In this document: positions 1-7,173 of the stretch, piece by piece
How positions within the stretch are numbered: position 1 is the first letter of the stretch
Layout: each line of letters starts with the position of its first letter
Position numbers and translations under genes: made by a program
DNA from: Amycolatopsis lexingtonensis
GTDB lineage: Bacteria; Actinomycetota; Actinomycetes; Mycobacteriales; Pseudonocardiaceae
Assembly (NCBI RefSeq): GCF_014873755.1
Contig: NZ_JADBEG010000001.1
Coordinates: 64,501-128,500 of the forward strand
Length of the DNA: 64,000 nt
Reading direction: 5' to 3'
The notes under the pieces: generated by a model
Told to the model about the DNA's origin: nothing
Seen by the model: the letters and a program-made list of their open reading frames with translations, nothing else
Databases searched by the model: none

Positions 1-1
1 C

Positions 2-70
2 GAGCCGGTGGACGCCGGGAAGCTGGAGAACGAGATGGTCGCGATGCTGACCCGGTACGTCACGGGGTGA
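2..70 (+). CDS. C-terminal tail of a gene entering from the left
   Basis: Only 22 codons and a TGA stop are present. The tail reads EPVDAGKLENEMVAMLTRYVTG, an amphipathic helix of the kind that ends many TetR-family ligand domains, but this is too little to assign a family. It converges on the beta-helix gene and overlaps it by 11 bases. Codon third positions are GC-rich, as expected for real coding sequence here. Confidence 0.5.
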   Translation, partial: EPVDAGKLENEMVAMLTRYVTG

Positions 71-1328
71 ACTGGTAGGCGCCCGCGTCGATCCGCGTGC
101 CGATCGCGTTTCCGTCGACGTCGACGTCCGCGTACTTCGTCGTGCCGAGGCCGATCGCCGGGCTCGTCGGCTGCAGGATCAGGTTAGTGGCCGAGGTGAA
201 CTTCGGGTCGGCGACCTTGTCCGTGGTGCCCGGTGTGAACTGCCGCTGGCCGCCGTAGAAGACGTTGTGGTCGGTGGCGGTCCAGCCGGTGTCGGCGTAC
301 CCGACCTTCATGGCGGCCTGGACGACGTTCTGGGTGAGCTTCAGGGTCTGGTTCGTGCAGCCGCCGTAGCAGACGAAACCCTCGGATTCGGCGTTGCTCA
401 GCCGGACCGAGTTGTTGCGGAAGACGGTGCCGGTCACCGGGCCGTTCTGGTCGTCGGCGCCGCGCGTCACGATGCCGCCGCGGGTCTTGGCGCCGAAGAC
501 GGCGTTGTATTCGTAGACGTTGTCGCGGGACACGCCGTCCGGGTCGCCGGCGTCGGTGCCGAGCTCGGTGAAGGACTCGTTGTCCTCGGAGATGTTGTGG
601 TGGATGACGTTGCCGGAGCCGTAGAAGATCTCGACCGCGGCGCCGTCGAGGCCGCCGAAGTCGTCGCTCACCGCGATCGAGCCGCTGATCCGGTTCCAGC
701 CGATGTCGGATCCGTTGCCCTGCACCAGGATCGCGAACGCGCCCGAGTCGTCGCTGCCGCCCGGCGTCACGACGGTCATGTGGTTGTTGTCGACGAGGTC
801 GTTCTGCGTGACTTCGGTGCCGTCGGCGCTGGGGGCGATGTAGACGCCCGCGCCGGCGCCGGTGATGTAGTTCGAGAGCACCTTGTCGTGGTCCCCGCCG
901 ACTTCGACGCCCGCCCAGGAGCAGCGCCCGGCGTCCGCCGCGACGCCGACCTGCAGGTCCTGCACCGTGAGGTAGCTCCCCGGCAGGTCGACGCAGGCTT
1001 CTTCGTTCCCCTGGACGATCGGGCGCGCGCCGGTGCCGTAGGCGCCGATGGTCACCGGCGCGGCCGCGCTGCCGGAGCCGCGGACGGCGAGCCCGCCGCT
1101 CCAGGTCCGGCCGCGGCGCAGCAGCACGGTGTCCCCGGGGGCCAGGGTGGTCGCGGCGACCTTGGCGAGGGACTTCCACGGCGCCGACTGCGACGTCCCG
1201 GCCGCGGTGTCACTGCCGGCGGCCTGGTCGACGTAGTAGGTCTTCGGCGCGGCGGCCGCGTCGGTGGCGGTGAAGGCGGTGGCCGCGAGTGCGGCGAACA
1301 CGCCCAGCGAAAGCAGCTTCTTCGACAT
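60..1328 (-). CDS. Secreted right-handed beta-helix protein
   Basis: This is a 422-residue exported protein. It starts with a Sec-type signal peptide (Lys-Lys, hydrophobic core, Ala-rich cleavage region near residue 27). The mature start, KTYYVDQAAGSDTAAGTS, followed by short repeating turns rich in Asn, Gly and Asp (N-x-I, H-N patterns), is typical of parallel beta-helix polysaccharide-active or surface proteins (pectate-lyase-like, DUF1565-like). The catalytic class cannot be told from sequence. I chose the ATG at 1328 because it begins the signal peptide; the upstream in-frame GTG at 1358 lies inside a palindrome and gives a poor N-terminus. That palindrome (1347-1373) resembles one in front of the GH6 cellulase gene near 41.1 kb, which suggests shared control and a role in plant polymer use. 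Confidence 0.75.
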   Translation of the reverse strand: MSKKLLSLGVFAALAATAFTATDAAAAPKTYYVDQAAGSDTAAGTSQSAPWKSLAKVAATTLAPGDTVLLRRGRTWSGGLAVRGSGSAAAPVTIGAYGTGARPIVQGNEEACVDLPGSYLTVQDLQVGVAADAGRCSWAGVEVGGDHDKVLSNYITGAGAGVYIAPSADGTEVTQNDLVDNNHMTVVTPGGSDDSGAFAILVQGNGSDIGWNRISGSIAVSDDFGGLDGAAVEIFYGSGNVIHHNISEDNESFTELGTDAGDPDGVSRDNVYEYNAVFGAKTRGGIVTRGADDQNGPVTGTVFRNNSVRLSNAESEGFVCYGGCTNQTLKLTQNVVQAAMKVGYADTGWTATDHNVFYGGQRQFTPGTTDKVADPKFTSATNLILQPTSPAIGLGTTKYADVDVDGNAIGTRIDAGAYQFTP

Positions 1329-1346
1329 GGCGCGCGACGCTAGGGC

Positions 1347-1373
1347 GGGCTTGTACACGCGGCGTACAAGCCC
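1347..1373. promoter_or_regulatory. Palindromic operator upstream of beta-helix gene
   Basis: Perfect 10-bp arms (1347-1356 and 1364-1373) flank a 7-bp spacer, 19 bases before the ATG on the minus strand. The core TGTACACG-N4-GTACAA (1352-1369) is repeated at the same position before the GH6 cellulase gene (41134-41151). It is inferred to be a repressor or activator site; the protein is unknown. Confidence 0.55.
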
Positions 1374-1382
1374 GGGCCCGGA

Positions 1383-1811
1383 TCAGGCCACCGCGCGCGT
1401 CACCAGCTCGGCGATTCTCTGCTCCACCGCCGGGGTCACCGCGGTGAGCGCGAAGCCCGCCGCCCACATCTCGCCGTCGTCGAGGTTCGCCTGGTCGCTG
1501 AAGCCGAGCGTCGCGTAGCGGGCTTTGAACTTCTCCGCGCTCTGGAAGAAGCAGACGATCTTGCCGTCGCGCGCGTAGGACGGCATGCCGTACCACAGCT
1601 TCGGCTCGAGCACCGGCGCGTTCGCCGTGACGACGGCGTGGACGCGCTCGGCCAGGATCCGGTCCGCCGGCGCCATTTCCGCGATCTTCGCGAGCACGTC
1701 CCGTTCCGCCTGCGCCGCTTTGTCCGCCTGCGACGCGCGGCGCGCCGCGGTCTTGAGCTCTTTGGCGTGCTCCTTCATCGCGGCGCGCTCTTCGGCCGTG
1801 AACGTGGTCAT
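1383..1811 (-). CDS. DUF1801/YdhG-like protein
   Basis: This is a 142-residue soluble protein. The segment KLWYGMPSYARDGKIVCFFQ followed by YATLGF and an acidic D-D-G-E-M is the signature of the DUF1801 (YdhG, 'iron chaperone'-like) fold. The N-terminal 60 residues are a charged helical extension (AAMKEHAKELKTAAR) common in actinobacterial members. The start at 1811 has a strong ribosome site, GAAGGAG, seven bases upstream. The gene is divergent from a TetR-family regulator and separated by about 108 bp holding two operator-like palindromes, so it is probably that regulator's target. Its biochemical function is not established. Confidence 0.8.
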   Translation of the reverse strand: MTTFTAEERAAMKEHAKELKTAARRASQADKAAQAERDVLAKIAEMAPADRILAERVHAVVTANAPVLEPKLWYGMPSYARDGKIVCFFQSAEKFKARYATLGFSDQANLDDGEMWAAGFALTAVTPAVEQRIAELVTRAVA

Positions 1812-1832
1812 GGCGGTACTCCTTCGCGTTAT

Positions 1833-1849
1833 CGGCACGGATCGTGCCG
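1833..1849. promoter_or_regulatory. TetR operator candidate 1
   Basis: Inverted repeat CGGCACG-GAT-CGTGCCG, 7-bp arms, about 22 bases upstream of the DUF1801 start codon. A near-identical element lies at 1890-1904. The pair, 56 bp centre to centre, brackets the divergent promoters and is best read as the autoregulatory operator of the adjacent TetR protein. Confidence 0.6.
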
Positions 1850-1889
1850 TTGGGCGCCATCATGGACGCGGCCGCGCCGGGCTGTCAAT

Positions 1890-1904
1890 GGCACGGCGCG
1901 TGCC
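1890..1904. promoter_or_regulatory. TetR operator candidate 2
   Basis: Inverted repeat GGCACG-GCG-CGTGCC ends 15 bases before the ATG at 1920 (three before an alternative ATG at 1908). It shares both arms with the element at 1833-1849. It would overlap the regulator's own transcription start. Confidence 0.6.
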
Positions 1905-1919
1905 GTTATGCTCCGGGGC

Positions 1920-2492
1920 ATGGCCGAACCGCGACGCCGGGGCGCCGCCCGGACCGCCGAACTCCTCGACGTGACCCTCGAACTCGCCGCCGAGGCCGGC
2001 TACGCGGGCTTGAGCATCGAGGCGGTCGCCCGCCGGGCCGGGGTCGGGAAGCACACCATCTACCGGCGCTGGCCGTCCATGGCGGCGCTGCTGCTGGACG
2101 CGCTCGCCCGGGTCTGGACCACCGACCTGGACTACCACGACACCGGCGACGTCCGGGCCGACCTGCGCGAGCAGTTCCTGCGTTCGGCACCCGCGCTGGC
2201 CGCACCGCCGATCGGACCGGTGTACCGCGCGGTGATCGCCGAGGCACAGGCCGACGAAACGCTGCGGGCCACGCTGCACGAGCGGTTCTTGCGCACGGTC
2301 GAGGAAAGCACGCTGGCCCGGATCACCCGGGCGCAGGAAGCGGGGGAGCTCGTCGACGGCGTCGACCTGGCGTTCCCCGCGGAAGTCCTCTGCGGCACGC
2401 TCTACTACCGCTACCTGCTCTCCACCCGCGTCGCCGACGAGCAGACCGTCGACGCCCTGCTGGACATGTTCATGGCCGCGTACGCGCGTTAG
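1920..2492 (+). CDS. TetR/AcrR-family transcriptional regulator
   Basis: This 190-residue one-component regulator has an N-terminal TetR helix-turn-helix: SIEAVARRAGVGKHTIYRRW at about residues 34-53, matching the family's recognition-helix pattern. A helical ligand/dimer domain of the TetR_C type follows (L-R-E-Q-F-L, VYRAVIAEAQ). An alternative ATG four codons upstream (1908) cannot be excluded; neither has a clear Shine-Dalgarno site, so the mRNA may be leaderless. Two matching palindromes in front suggest autorepression and control of the divergent DUF1801 gene. The ligand is unknown. The 3' end overlaps the convergent phosphotransferase gene by about 23 bases. Confidence 0.9.
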   Translation: MAEPRRRGAARTAELLDVTLELAAEAGYAGLSIEAVARRAGVGKHTIYRRWPSMAALLLDALARVWTTDLDYHDTGDVRADLREQFLRSAPALAAPPIGPVYRAVIAEAQADETLRATLHERFLRTVEESTLARITRAQEAGELVDGVDLAFPAEVLCGTLYYRYLLSTRVADEQTVDALLDMFMAAYAR

Positions 2493-3290
2493 CCAGCCGC
2501 TCGGCGGCCTGCGCGCGGACCGCCTCGCCGCACGCTCCTCCGCGGTGAACCGCCGGCCGCGGAAGTCCTGGTACGCCGCCAGGAAAGCCGCGGAGCTCGC
2601 GACCGGAGCCAGTGTCGTCGGCGAGTCGCTGGAGAACGTTCCGGAGGCCGCGCCCACGAGTGCCGCTTCCGGCTGCCACGCCAGGCTGTCCCAGTCGTGC
2701 ACGGACCGGACCTCCTCGTCCCAGCGGAGGTTCTGGGCTTCGAAGTCGGCGTGGCCCAGCACGCACGGCAGGTCCGTGGCCAGCAACCGGGCGCGGGTCC
2801 GCGCCGCAGTTTCGACGACGTAGCCGGGCACCGCGCGCTGGGCCCGCTCGTCCAGGAAGCCGATCGGCGGCCACAAGCCCGGGCCGTCGTGGTCCCACCG
2901 CGCCCAGCGCGGGTTCGGCAGCGGCGGCGGGACGCGGACCTCGGCCAGCTCGGTCATCAGCCACGCGAACACCGCCGCGTAGCGCACCGCGATGTCCGGC
3001 GAGTCGCCGCGGAGCACCTCACCGCCGGGCCGGTACTCCTCGGCGTGCACGGCCAGCCCGTCCGCGAAGGTCACCGCGGTGAGCGGCCGGGGACACGGGA
3101 ACCCTTGCGCGGCCAGGTGTTCCTGCGCGGCCACGCAGGACGCGGCCCGGCCGTCGTCCGCACGGGCCTTCACCACGACTTCCCGGCCGTCGGCCAGCCG
3201 GAGCCCGACGACGTCCGACAAGGACCGGCGCTCGAACAGCACCTCGGCCGGGGTGCTTCCCAGGCGCTCCGCGCACCACGACCCGATCAC
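2470..3290 (-). pseudogene. Aminoglycoside-phosphotransferase-fold protein, frameshifted 3' end
   Basis: The APH/choline-kinase fold is clear: the catalytic loop LGHADFEAQNLRW (H-x-D-x4-N) and the metal-binding VHDWDS follow a nucleotide lobe with V-V-V-K. The substrate is unknown. The GTG start at 3290 overlaps the response-regulator stop (GTGA), so translation is coupled. The frame that encodes the whole kinase domain never stops at a sensible end: it runs on through the opposite-strand TetR gene to 1860. A coherent helical tail, GEAVRAQAAERLANARTRP and stop at 2470, lies in the -1 frame. The switch would be near 2525-2540. Either one base is missing from this sequence or the gene has lost its natural C-terminus; the catalytic core is intact. 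Confidence 0.6.
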
Positions 3291-3865
3291 CGGTCCCTCG
3301 CCAGCAGCGCCGCCTGGGTGCGGCTCGTGACGCCCAGCTTGGCCAGCACGTTGCCGACGTGCACCTTCACCGTCCGCTCGGCGAGCCGCAGCCGGGCCGC
3401 GATGTCCCGATTGGACAGTCCTTCGCCGAGCAGCGCCAGCACGTCCCGCTCGCGCGGGGTCAGCGCACCGCCCGCGCTCAGCGCCGACGCCACCGCCGGG
3501 CTCAGCGCGGCCACGCCGTGGTGGGCGGCCCGGACGGCGGCCGCCAGCTCGTCGCCGGAGGAGTCCTTGAGCACGAACCCGGCCGCGCCCGCGTTGAGCG
3601 CTTCCCGGATTTCGCGGGGCCGCCCGACCGTGGTCAGCATCAGCACCCGCGGTGCCGTGGCCGGGAGCCGGCGCAGGACTTCGAGGCCGTCCATGCCGGG
3701 CAGGTACAGATCGAGCAGCACGACGTCGGCCTCGACGGCGGAGGCGAGCAGCTCCGGGCCGCTCCCGTACTGCGCGACGACGTCGAGATCCGGTTGCGCG
3801 CCGAGGATCAGCGCGATGCCCTCGCGCACGAGCGCGTGGTCGTCGACGACCTGGACCCGGATCAT
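3287..3865 (-). CDS. NarL/FixJ-family response regulator
   Basis: This 192-residue regulator has a receiver domain (residues 1-115) with the acidic pair VDDH and the phospho-acceptor Asp in VVLLDLYLPGMDG, and Lys in LKDSS. A LuxR-type helix-turn-helix follows (LTPRERDVLALLGEGLSNRD, then AERTVKVHVGNVLAKLGV). The ATG at 3865 starts the canonical MIRVQVVDDH; an in-frame GTG three codons earlier is possible. It sits head to head with a histidine kinase whose ATG is only 24 bases away, so the pair must share a very compact divergent promoter. Its stop codon overlaps the start of the phosphotransferase-fold gene, which ties that gene to the two-component system. Confidence 0.93.
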   Translation of the reverse strand: MIRVQVVDDHALVREGIALILGAQPDLDVVAQYGSGPELLASAVEADVVLLDLYLPGMDGLEVLRRLPATAPRVLMLTTVGRPREIREALNAGAAGFVLKDSSGDELAAAVRAAHHGVAALSPAVASALSAGGALTPRERDVLALLGEGLSNRDIAARLRLAERTVKVHVGNVLAKLGVTSRTQAALLARDR

Positions 3866-3889
3866 CCCGTTCACTCTACTGTCGGCCGC

Positions 3890-4870
3890 ATGCGTCAGTC
3901 TTTCGTCACGACGGCGGCGGTCGCCGCGGTGTTCTTCGCCAGCGGGGCGTGGACGCCGCAGCAGGGGTGGCTCGCGGCCGGGCTCAGCGCGGTGCAGCTC
4001 GTCCCGCTGCTGTGGTCGCGCCGCGCGCCCGCGGCCGTGCTTGTGCTCGTCACCCTCGCCACGGCCGGGCACCTGCTGCTCGACCACCCGCGCAACACGA
4101 TGTACGTGCCGGTGCTGCTCGCGCTCCACAGCACGCCCCAGCGGTGGCTCGCGGCGTCCGCGGCGCTCGCCGTCGGGGCCGCGGTGTTCCCGGCGAAGGG
4201 GCCGGTCGACGGCACGGTCCTCGCGGTGACGATCTGCGCCGTGGCGTGGCTGCTCGGCGCCGAACGCCGTCGTGCGCTGGCCGAGCGGGCCGAGCGTGCG
4301 GCCCGGCGGCTGCACGACACCCTCGCCCAGACCACGGCCGTCATGCTGGTGCAGGCGGAGACCCTGCGCGCGGTCGGCGACCTCACCGACGCCGACCGCG
4401 AGCGCCTCGACACCCTCCTGGCCGCCGGGCGCGGCGCGCTCACGCTGGTCCGCCGCACGCTCGACGACCTGCGCGACGACGCCGAACGAGCGCCCGACTT
4501 CGCCGAGGTGCTGGCCACGCTGCGCACCGCGGGGCTGGTCCTCGACCGCGACCCGGTACTGCCCGCGCTGCCGCGCCCGGTGCGTGAGCTGGCCGAGCGG
4601 TTCGTCGCGGAGGTCGCGGTGAACGCGTTGCGGCACAACGGTCCCGGCGTCCGGCTGCGGCTGGACGTCGAAGCGGGCGACCCGGTGAAGATCACCGCGC
4701 GCAACGCGCTCAAGGGAACACCGCGCCCGGGCGGCGGGTACGGGCTGGCCGGCCTCGCGCAACAGGCCGGCGGCGCGTTGTCCTTCGGCCCGCGCGACGG
4801 CGAGTGGGTCGTCAGCGTCGAGCTGCCAGCAACTCCGTCACGGTCACGAACCGGTAGCCGCGCTGCTTGA
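3890..4870 (+). CDS. Membrane sensor histidine kinase (HisKA_3 type)
   Basis: This 326-residue kinase starts with about five hydrophobic segments in the first 120 residues. A short coiled region leads into the dimerisation/phospho-acceptor box RRLHDTLAQTTAV with His142. The ATPase domain has an N-box (EVAVNALRHNG) and a glycine-rich lid (PRPGGGYGLAGLAQQAGG). This is the partner class of NarL-type regulators, and the divergent response regulator is the obvious cognate. No extracytoplasmic sensor domain is seen, so the signal is probably sensed in or at the membrane. The final 59 bases overlap the convergent polysaccharide deacetylase gene. Confidence 0.9.
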   Translation: MRQSFVTTAAVAAVFFASGAWTPQQGWLAAGLSAVQLVPLLWSRRAPAAVLVLVTLATAGHLLLDHPRNTMYVPVLLALHSTPQRWLAASAALAVGAAVFPAKGPVDGTVLAVTICAVAWLLGAERRRALAERAERAARRLHDTLAQTTAVMLVQAETLRAVGDLTDADRERLDTLLAAGRGALTLVRRTLDDLRDDAERAPDFAEVLATLRTAGLVLDRDPVLPALPRPVRELAERFVAEVAVNALRHNGPGVRLRLDVEAGDPVKITARNALKGTPRPGGGYGLAGLAQQAGGALSFGPRDGEWVVSVELPATPSRSRTGSRAA

Positions 4871-5543
4871 GCCGGTCGAGGATCGGCCCGATCGCCTGCC
4901 GGGTCTGCCCGCGCGCGGCGTACATGGCGTGCAGCAGCACGATCGACCCGGGCCGGACCTGGTCGACGGTCGTCCGCTCGACGGTCGCGGCGTCCGGCGT
5001 CCCGTCGGAATCCGGTTCGACGTCCCAGGTGACGGTCGTCCGGTCGTGCTCGGCGAGGTAGTGGGGGAGGGCGAAGAGCTTCTTGCCGTTCGGCGGCCGG
5101 AAGAGGATTTCGCCCGTGTAGCCGGTGGTGCGGATGAGGGCGTCGGTGGCTTCGACCTCGTCGGCGACCCAGGCCGGTGTCACGCCGATCATGCGTTCGT
5201 GGCTGAAGCTGTGGTTGCCGATCTCGTGACCGGCCGCGGCGATGGCGTGCGCGAGTTCCGGGTGGGCGGCGATGTCGCGGCCGATGAGGAAGAAGGTGGC
5301 CGGGACCTCGCGCTCGCGAAGCGTGTCGAGGATCGCCTGGGTACCGGCGGGATCGGGCCCGTCGTCGAAGGTGAGCGCGACGATCTTCTCGGTGGTTTCG
5401 ACGCGGTTCACGAGAGTGCCGAAGAACTGGAAGGTCCGCGACTTCGACACCTCGAACAGCGTGACCGCGGCGGCGACGACGAGCACCAGCGCGCTCGCGA
5501 CGACGACGGCCCACTTCCGCGCGCGGCGGGATCTCAAGATCAT
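4812..5543 (-). CDS. Membrane-anchored polysaccharide deacetylase (NodB domain, CE4)
   Basis: This 243-residue protein has one N-terminal membrane segment after RSRRARK, then a complete NodB homology domain. The five CE4 motifs are visible: TFDDGPD (catalytic base and metal Asp), HSFSH (metal His pair), RPPNGKK, WDVEPD and IVLLHA. Metal-dependent removal of N- or O-acetyl groups from peptidoglycan, chitin or xylan oligomers outside the membrane is the family activity; the substrate here is not determinable. I prefer ATG 5543, which has CCAGGGTGG just upstream; GTG 5552 is three codons earlier. The palindromic-repeat field begins right behind its promoter. Confidence 0.9.
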   Translation of the reverse strand: MILRSRRARKWAVVVASALVLVVAAAVTLFEVSKSRTFQFFGTLVNRVETTEKIVALTFDDGPDPAGTQAILDTLREREVPATFFLIGRDIAAHPELAHAIAAAGHEIGNHSFSHERMIGVTPAWVADEVEATDALIRTTGYTGEILFRPPNGKKLFALPHYLAEHDRTTVTWDVEPDSDGTPDAATVERTTVDQVRPGSIVLLHAMYAARGQTRQAIGPILDRLKQRGYRFVTVTELLAARR

Positions 5544-5741
5544 GAGTGCCACCCTGGCCCCGGCACCGGCCCCGGGGAAGCCGCCAAGGTACTAGTACCA
5601 AAGTCAGGTCAGCCCGGCCGATCCGGCTGCCCGCACGTCATGAACGGGTCGTTCACCTCGCCAGACGACATGAACGACCCGTTCATGTCGTCGGGTGCCG
5701 GGGCTCCGGCAAAGTCAGGCCGGAGGAGGCTGGCGATTCGC

Positions 5742-5788
5742 CCCAATGTGGCGTTCGGTGCGTTGAACGCACCGAACGCCACATTGGG
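5742..5788. repeat. 47-bp hairpin, family shared with 27066-27143
   Basis: Perfect 23-bp arms (5742-5764 and 5766-5788) around a single G. The first 22 bases of the left arm are identical to 27066-27087. Such length without a T-tract is unlike a simple intrinsic terminator and suggests a dispersed palindromic repeat family. Confidence 0.9.
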
Positions 5789-6045
5789 TGCATCCGGGAC
5801 CAGCACACCAGACCCAGCAGCCACATCGGTCACCGGCCGTACGTCATGAACGGGTCGTTCATGTCGTCGAGTGCCAGGGTCCCGGCAAAGTCGGATCAGC
5901 ACGGCCGATCCGGCTGCCCGCATGTCATGAGCGGGTCGTTCACCTCACCAGACGACATGAACGAGTCGTTCACGACATCACGGCCGGGGTCCCGGCAAAG
6001 TCACGCGGCTGGGCCGCTCTGCCGTCGGTGACCAGCTCGCGCGAC

Positions 6046-6098
6046 GTCTTGAATGACTCATTCAGGTCTTCGGAGGTCCTGAATGAGTCATTCAAGAC
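6046..6098. repeat. Double palindrome, nested inverted repeat
   Basis: Perfect 21-bp arms (6046-6066 and 6078-6098) with an 11-bp loop. Each arm contains its own perfect palindrome, TGAATGA-C-TCATTCA or TGAATGA-G-TCATTCA, so the element can fold as one long hairpin or two short ones. Confidence 0.9.
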
Positions 6099-6340
6099 GC
6101 TGGTGCAACGCTGCGGGCTGCAACGACGCGACTTTGCCGGAGCCCTGTCGTCGAGTGCGGTGAAAGGGTCGTTCATGATCTCGAGCCCGAGATCACGGGG
6201 GACCGCCCGCCCGAAGCCGGCCGGTCCGGCGACTTTGCCGGGACCCTGTCGCCAGACGACATGAACGGGTCGTTCATGACATCCCCGCGACGCCGGGCCG
6301 ACCGCGGCCGCTCTGCCGCCGTGACCCGCACGCTGGAACG

Positions 6341-7147
6341 TCAGAGCGGGTTGAAGACGCCCAGGGGAGCGGTGCAGAACGGGCCGCCGACGTACTCCGC
6401 CGCCGCACCCGTCGGGGCGGGGCGGGAGGCGAGCTGGTCCGCGTACACCTCGGCGTCGTCCAGCGACTTGTAGCCCAGCGCCTCCGCCTCGGCCAGCGAG
6501 TAGATCCGGCGCGTGTTGTCCGAGACGCCCCAGATCAGCCGGTACCCGGGCGACGGCGCCGCCAGGCAGGCCTCGAACAGCCGGGCCCCGTCATCCGGGG
6601 ACAGCCACGTCGTCAGGCCGCGCGGGCCCAGCGGCAACGGCGTCTCGAAGCACGAGCCGATCCGGATCACGATGACGTCCATGCCGAAGCGCGAGTGGTA
6701 CAGGCTGCCCAGCGCTTCGATCGCCGCCTTGGAGACGCCGTAGTACGTGTCCGGGCGCGGGGACGAGTCCGCCGGGAGGTCCTCGTCGTTGCGGCGGAAG
6801 CCGACCGCGTGGTTGCTCGACGCCAGGATGACGCGGCTGATCCCGGCGGACCGCGCCGCCTCCAGCACCGTGTGCGTGCCGTTGATGTTGACGTCGAGCG
6901 TCGCTTCCCACGAGTTCTCGCGGCTGTGCCCGCCCAGGTGGATAAGCGCGTCGACGCCTTCGCACGCCGAAGCCATCGCCGCCGCGTCGGTCACCGAGGC
7001 CGTCACGATCTCCTCGGAGGCGTCCGACGCCGTCTGCGGGGCGACGTCGAGCAGGCGCAGCACCCGGCCTTCGCGCTTCAAGCGGGGGCGCATCAGGGTG
7101 CCGACGACACCCGCCGACCCGGTGATGAGCACACGCTGGTCCGTCAT
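6341..7147 (-). CDS. udh: Uronate dehydrogenase (NAD-dependent epimerase/dehydratase family)
   Basis: This 268-residue extended short-chain dehydrogenase has the Rossmann motif GSAGVVG (10-16) and the catalytic Ser111 with Tyr136-x3-Lys140 (YYGVSK). Length and conserved blocks (IHLGGHSRENSW, ASSNHAVGF, RIGSCFETP) match uronate dehydrogenase, which oxidises glucuronate or galacturonate to the aldaro-lactone with NAD+. The ATG has AGAGGA six bases upstream. The neighbouring IclR regulator and the divergent operon for glucarate breakdown make this assignment strong: its product feeds glucarate dehydratase after lactone opening. No lactonase gene is seen nearby, so hydrolysis may be spontaneous or encoded elsewhere. 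Confidence 0.9.
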   Translation of the reverse strand: MTDQRVLITGSAGVVGTLMRPRLKREGRVLRLLDVAPQTASDASEEIVTASVTDAAAMASACEGVDALIHLGGHSRENSWEATLDVNINGTHTVLEAARSAGISRVILASSNHAVGFRRNDEDLPADSSPRPDTYYGVSKAAIEALGSLYHSRFGMDVIVIRIGSCFETPLPLGPRGLTTWLSPDDGARLFEACLAAPSPGYRLIWGVSDNTRRIYSLAEAEALGYKSLDDAEVYADQLASRPAPTGAAAEYVGGPFCTAPLGVFNPL

Positions 7148-7173
7148 GGGGTTCCTCTCGGTAAGGGCGGCGG

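Larger units (their letters stand above)
5596..6340. repeat. Gene-free field of nested palindromic repeats
   Basis: About 745 bp without a credible gene. At least six copies of a palindrome with core ATGAACGGGTCGTTCAT or close variants occur (5640-5656, 5666-5690, 5843-5865, 5924-5943, 5955-5973, 6258-6280). There is also a 47-bp near-perfect hairpin (5742-5788), a double hairpin with core TGAATGASTCATTCA (6046-6098), and the tag GCAAAGTC in direct orientation three times on the left and inverted twice on the right (near 6130 and 6231). A unit of about 86 bp (5601-5686) is repeated at 5888-5973 with roughly nine differences. It lies between two minus-strand genes, so it could terminate transcription, but its size and internal duplication go beyond a terminator. 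Confidence 0.85.

Noticed and set aside
1860..3290. A single 476-codon minus-strand gene covering the phosphotransferase and the TetR region
   Set aside because: The second half is the antisense of a clear TetR gene and is Arg/Gly-rich, without domain features; a frameshift explains it better.
5596..6340. A CRISPR array
   Set aside because: The repeats are themselves palindromes, spacing is irregular, both orientations occur, and no cas gene is nearby.
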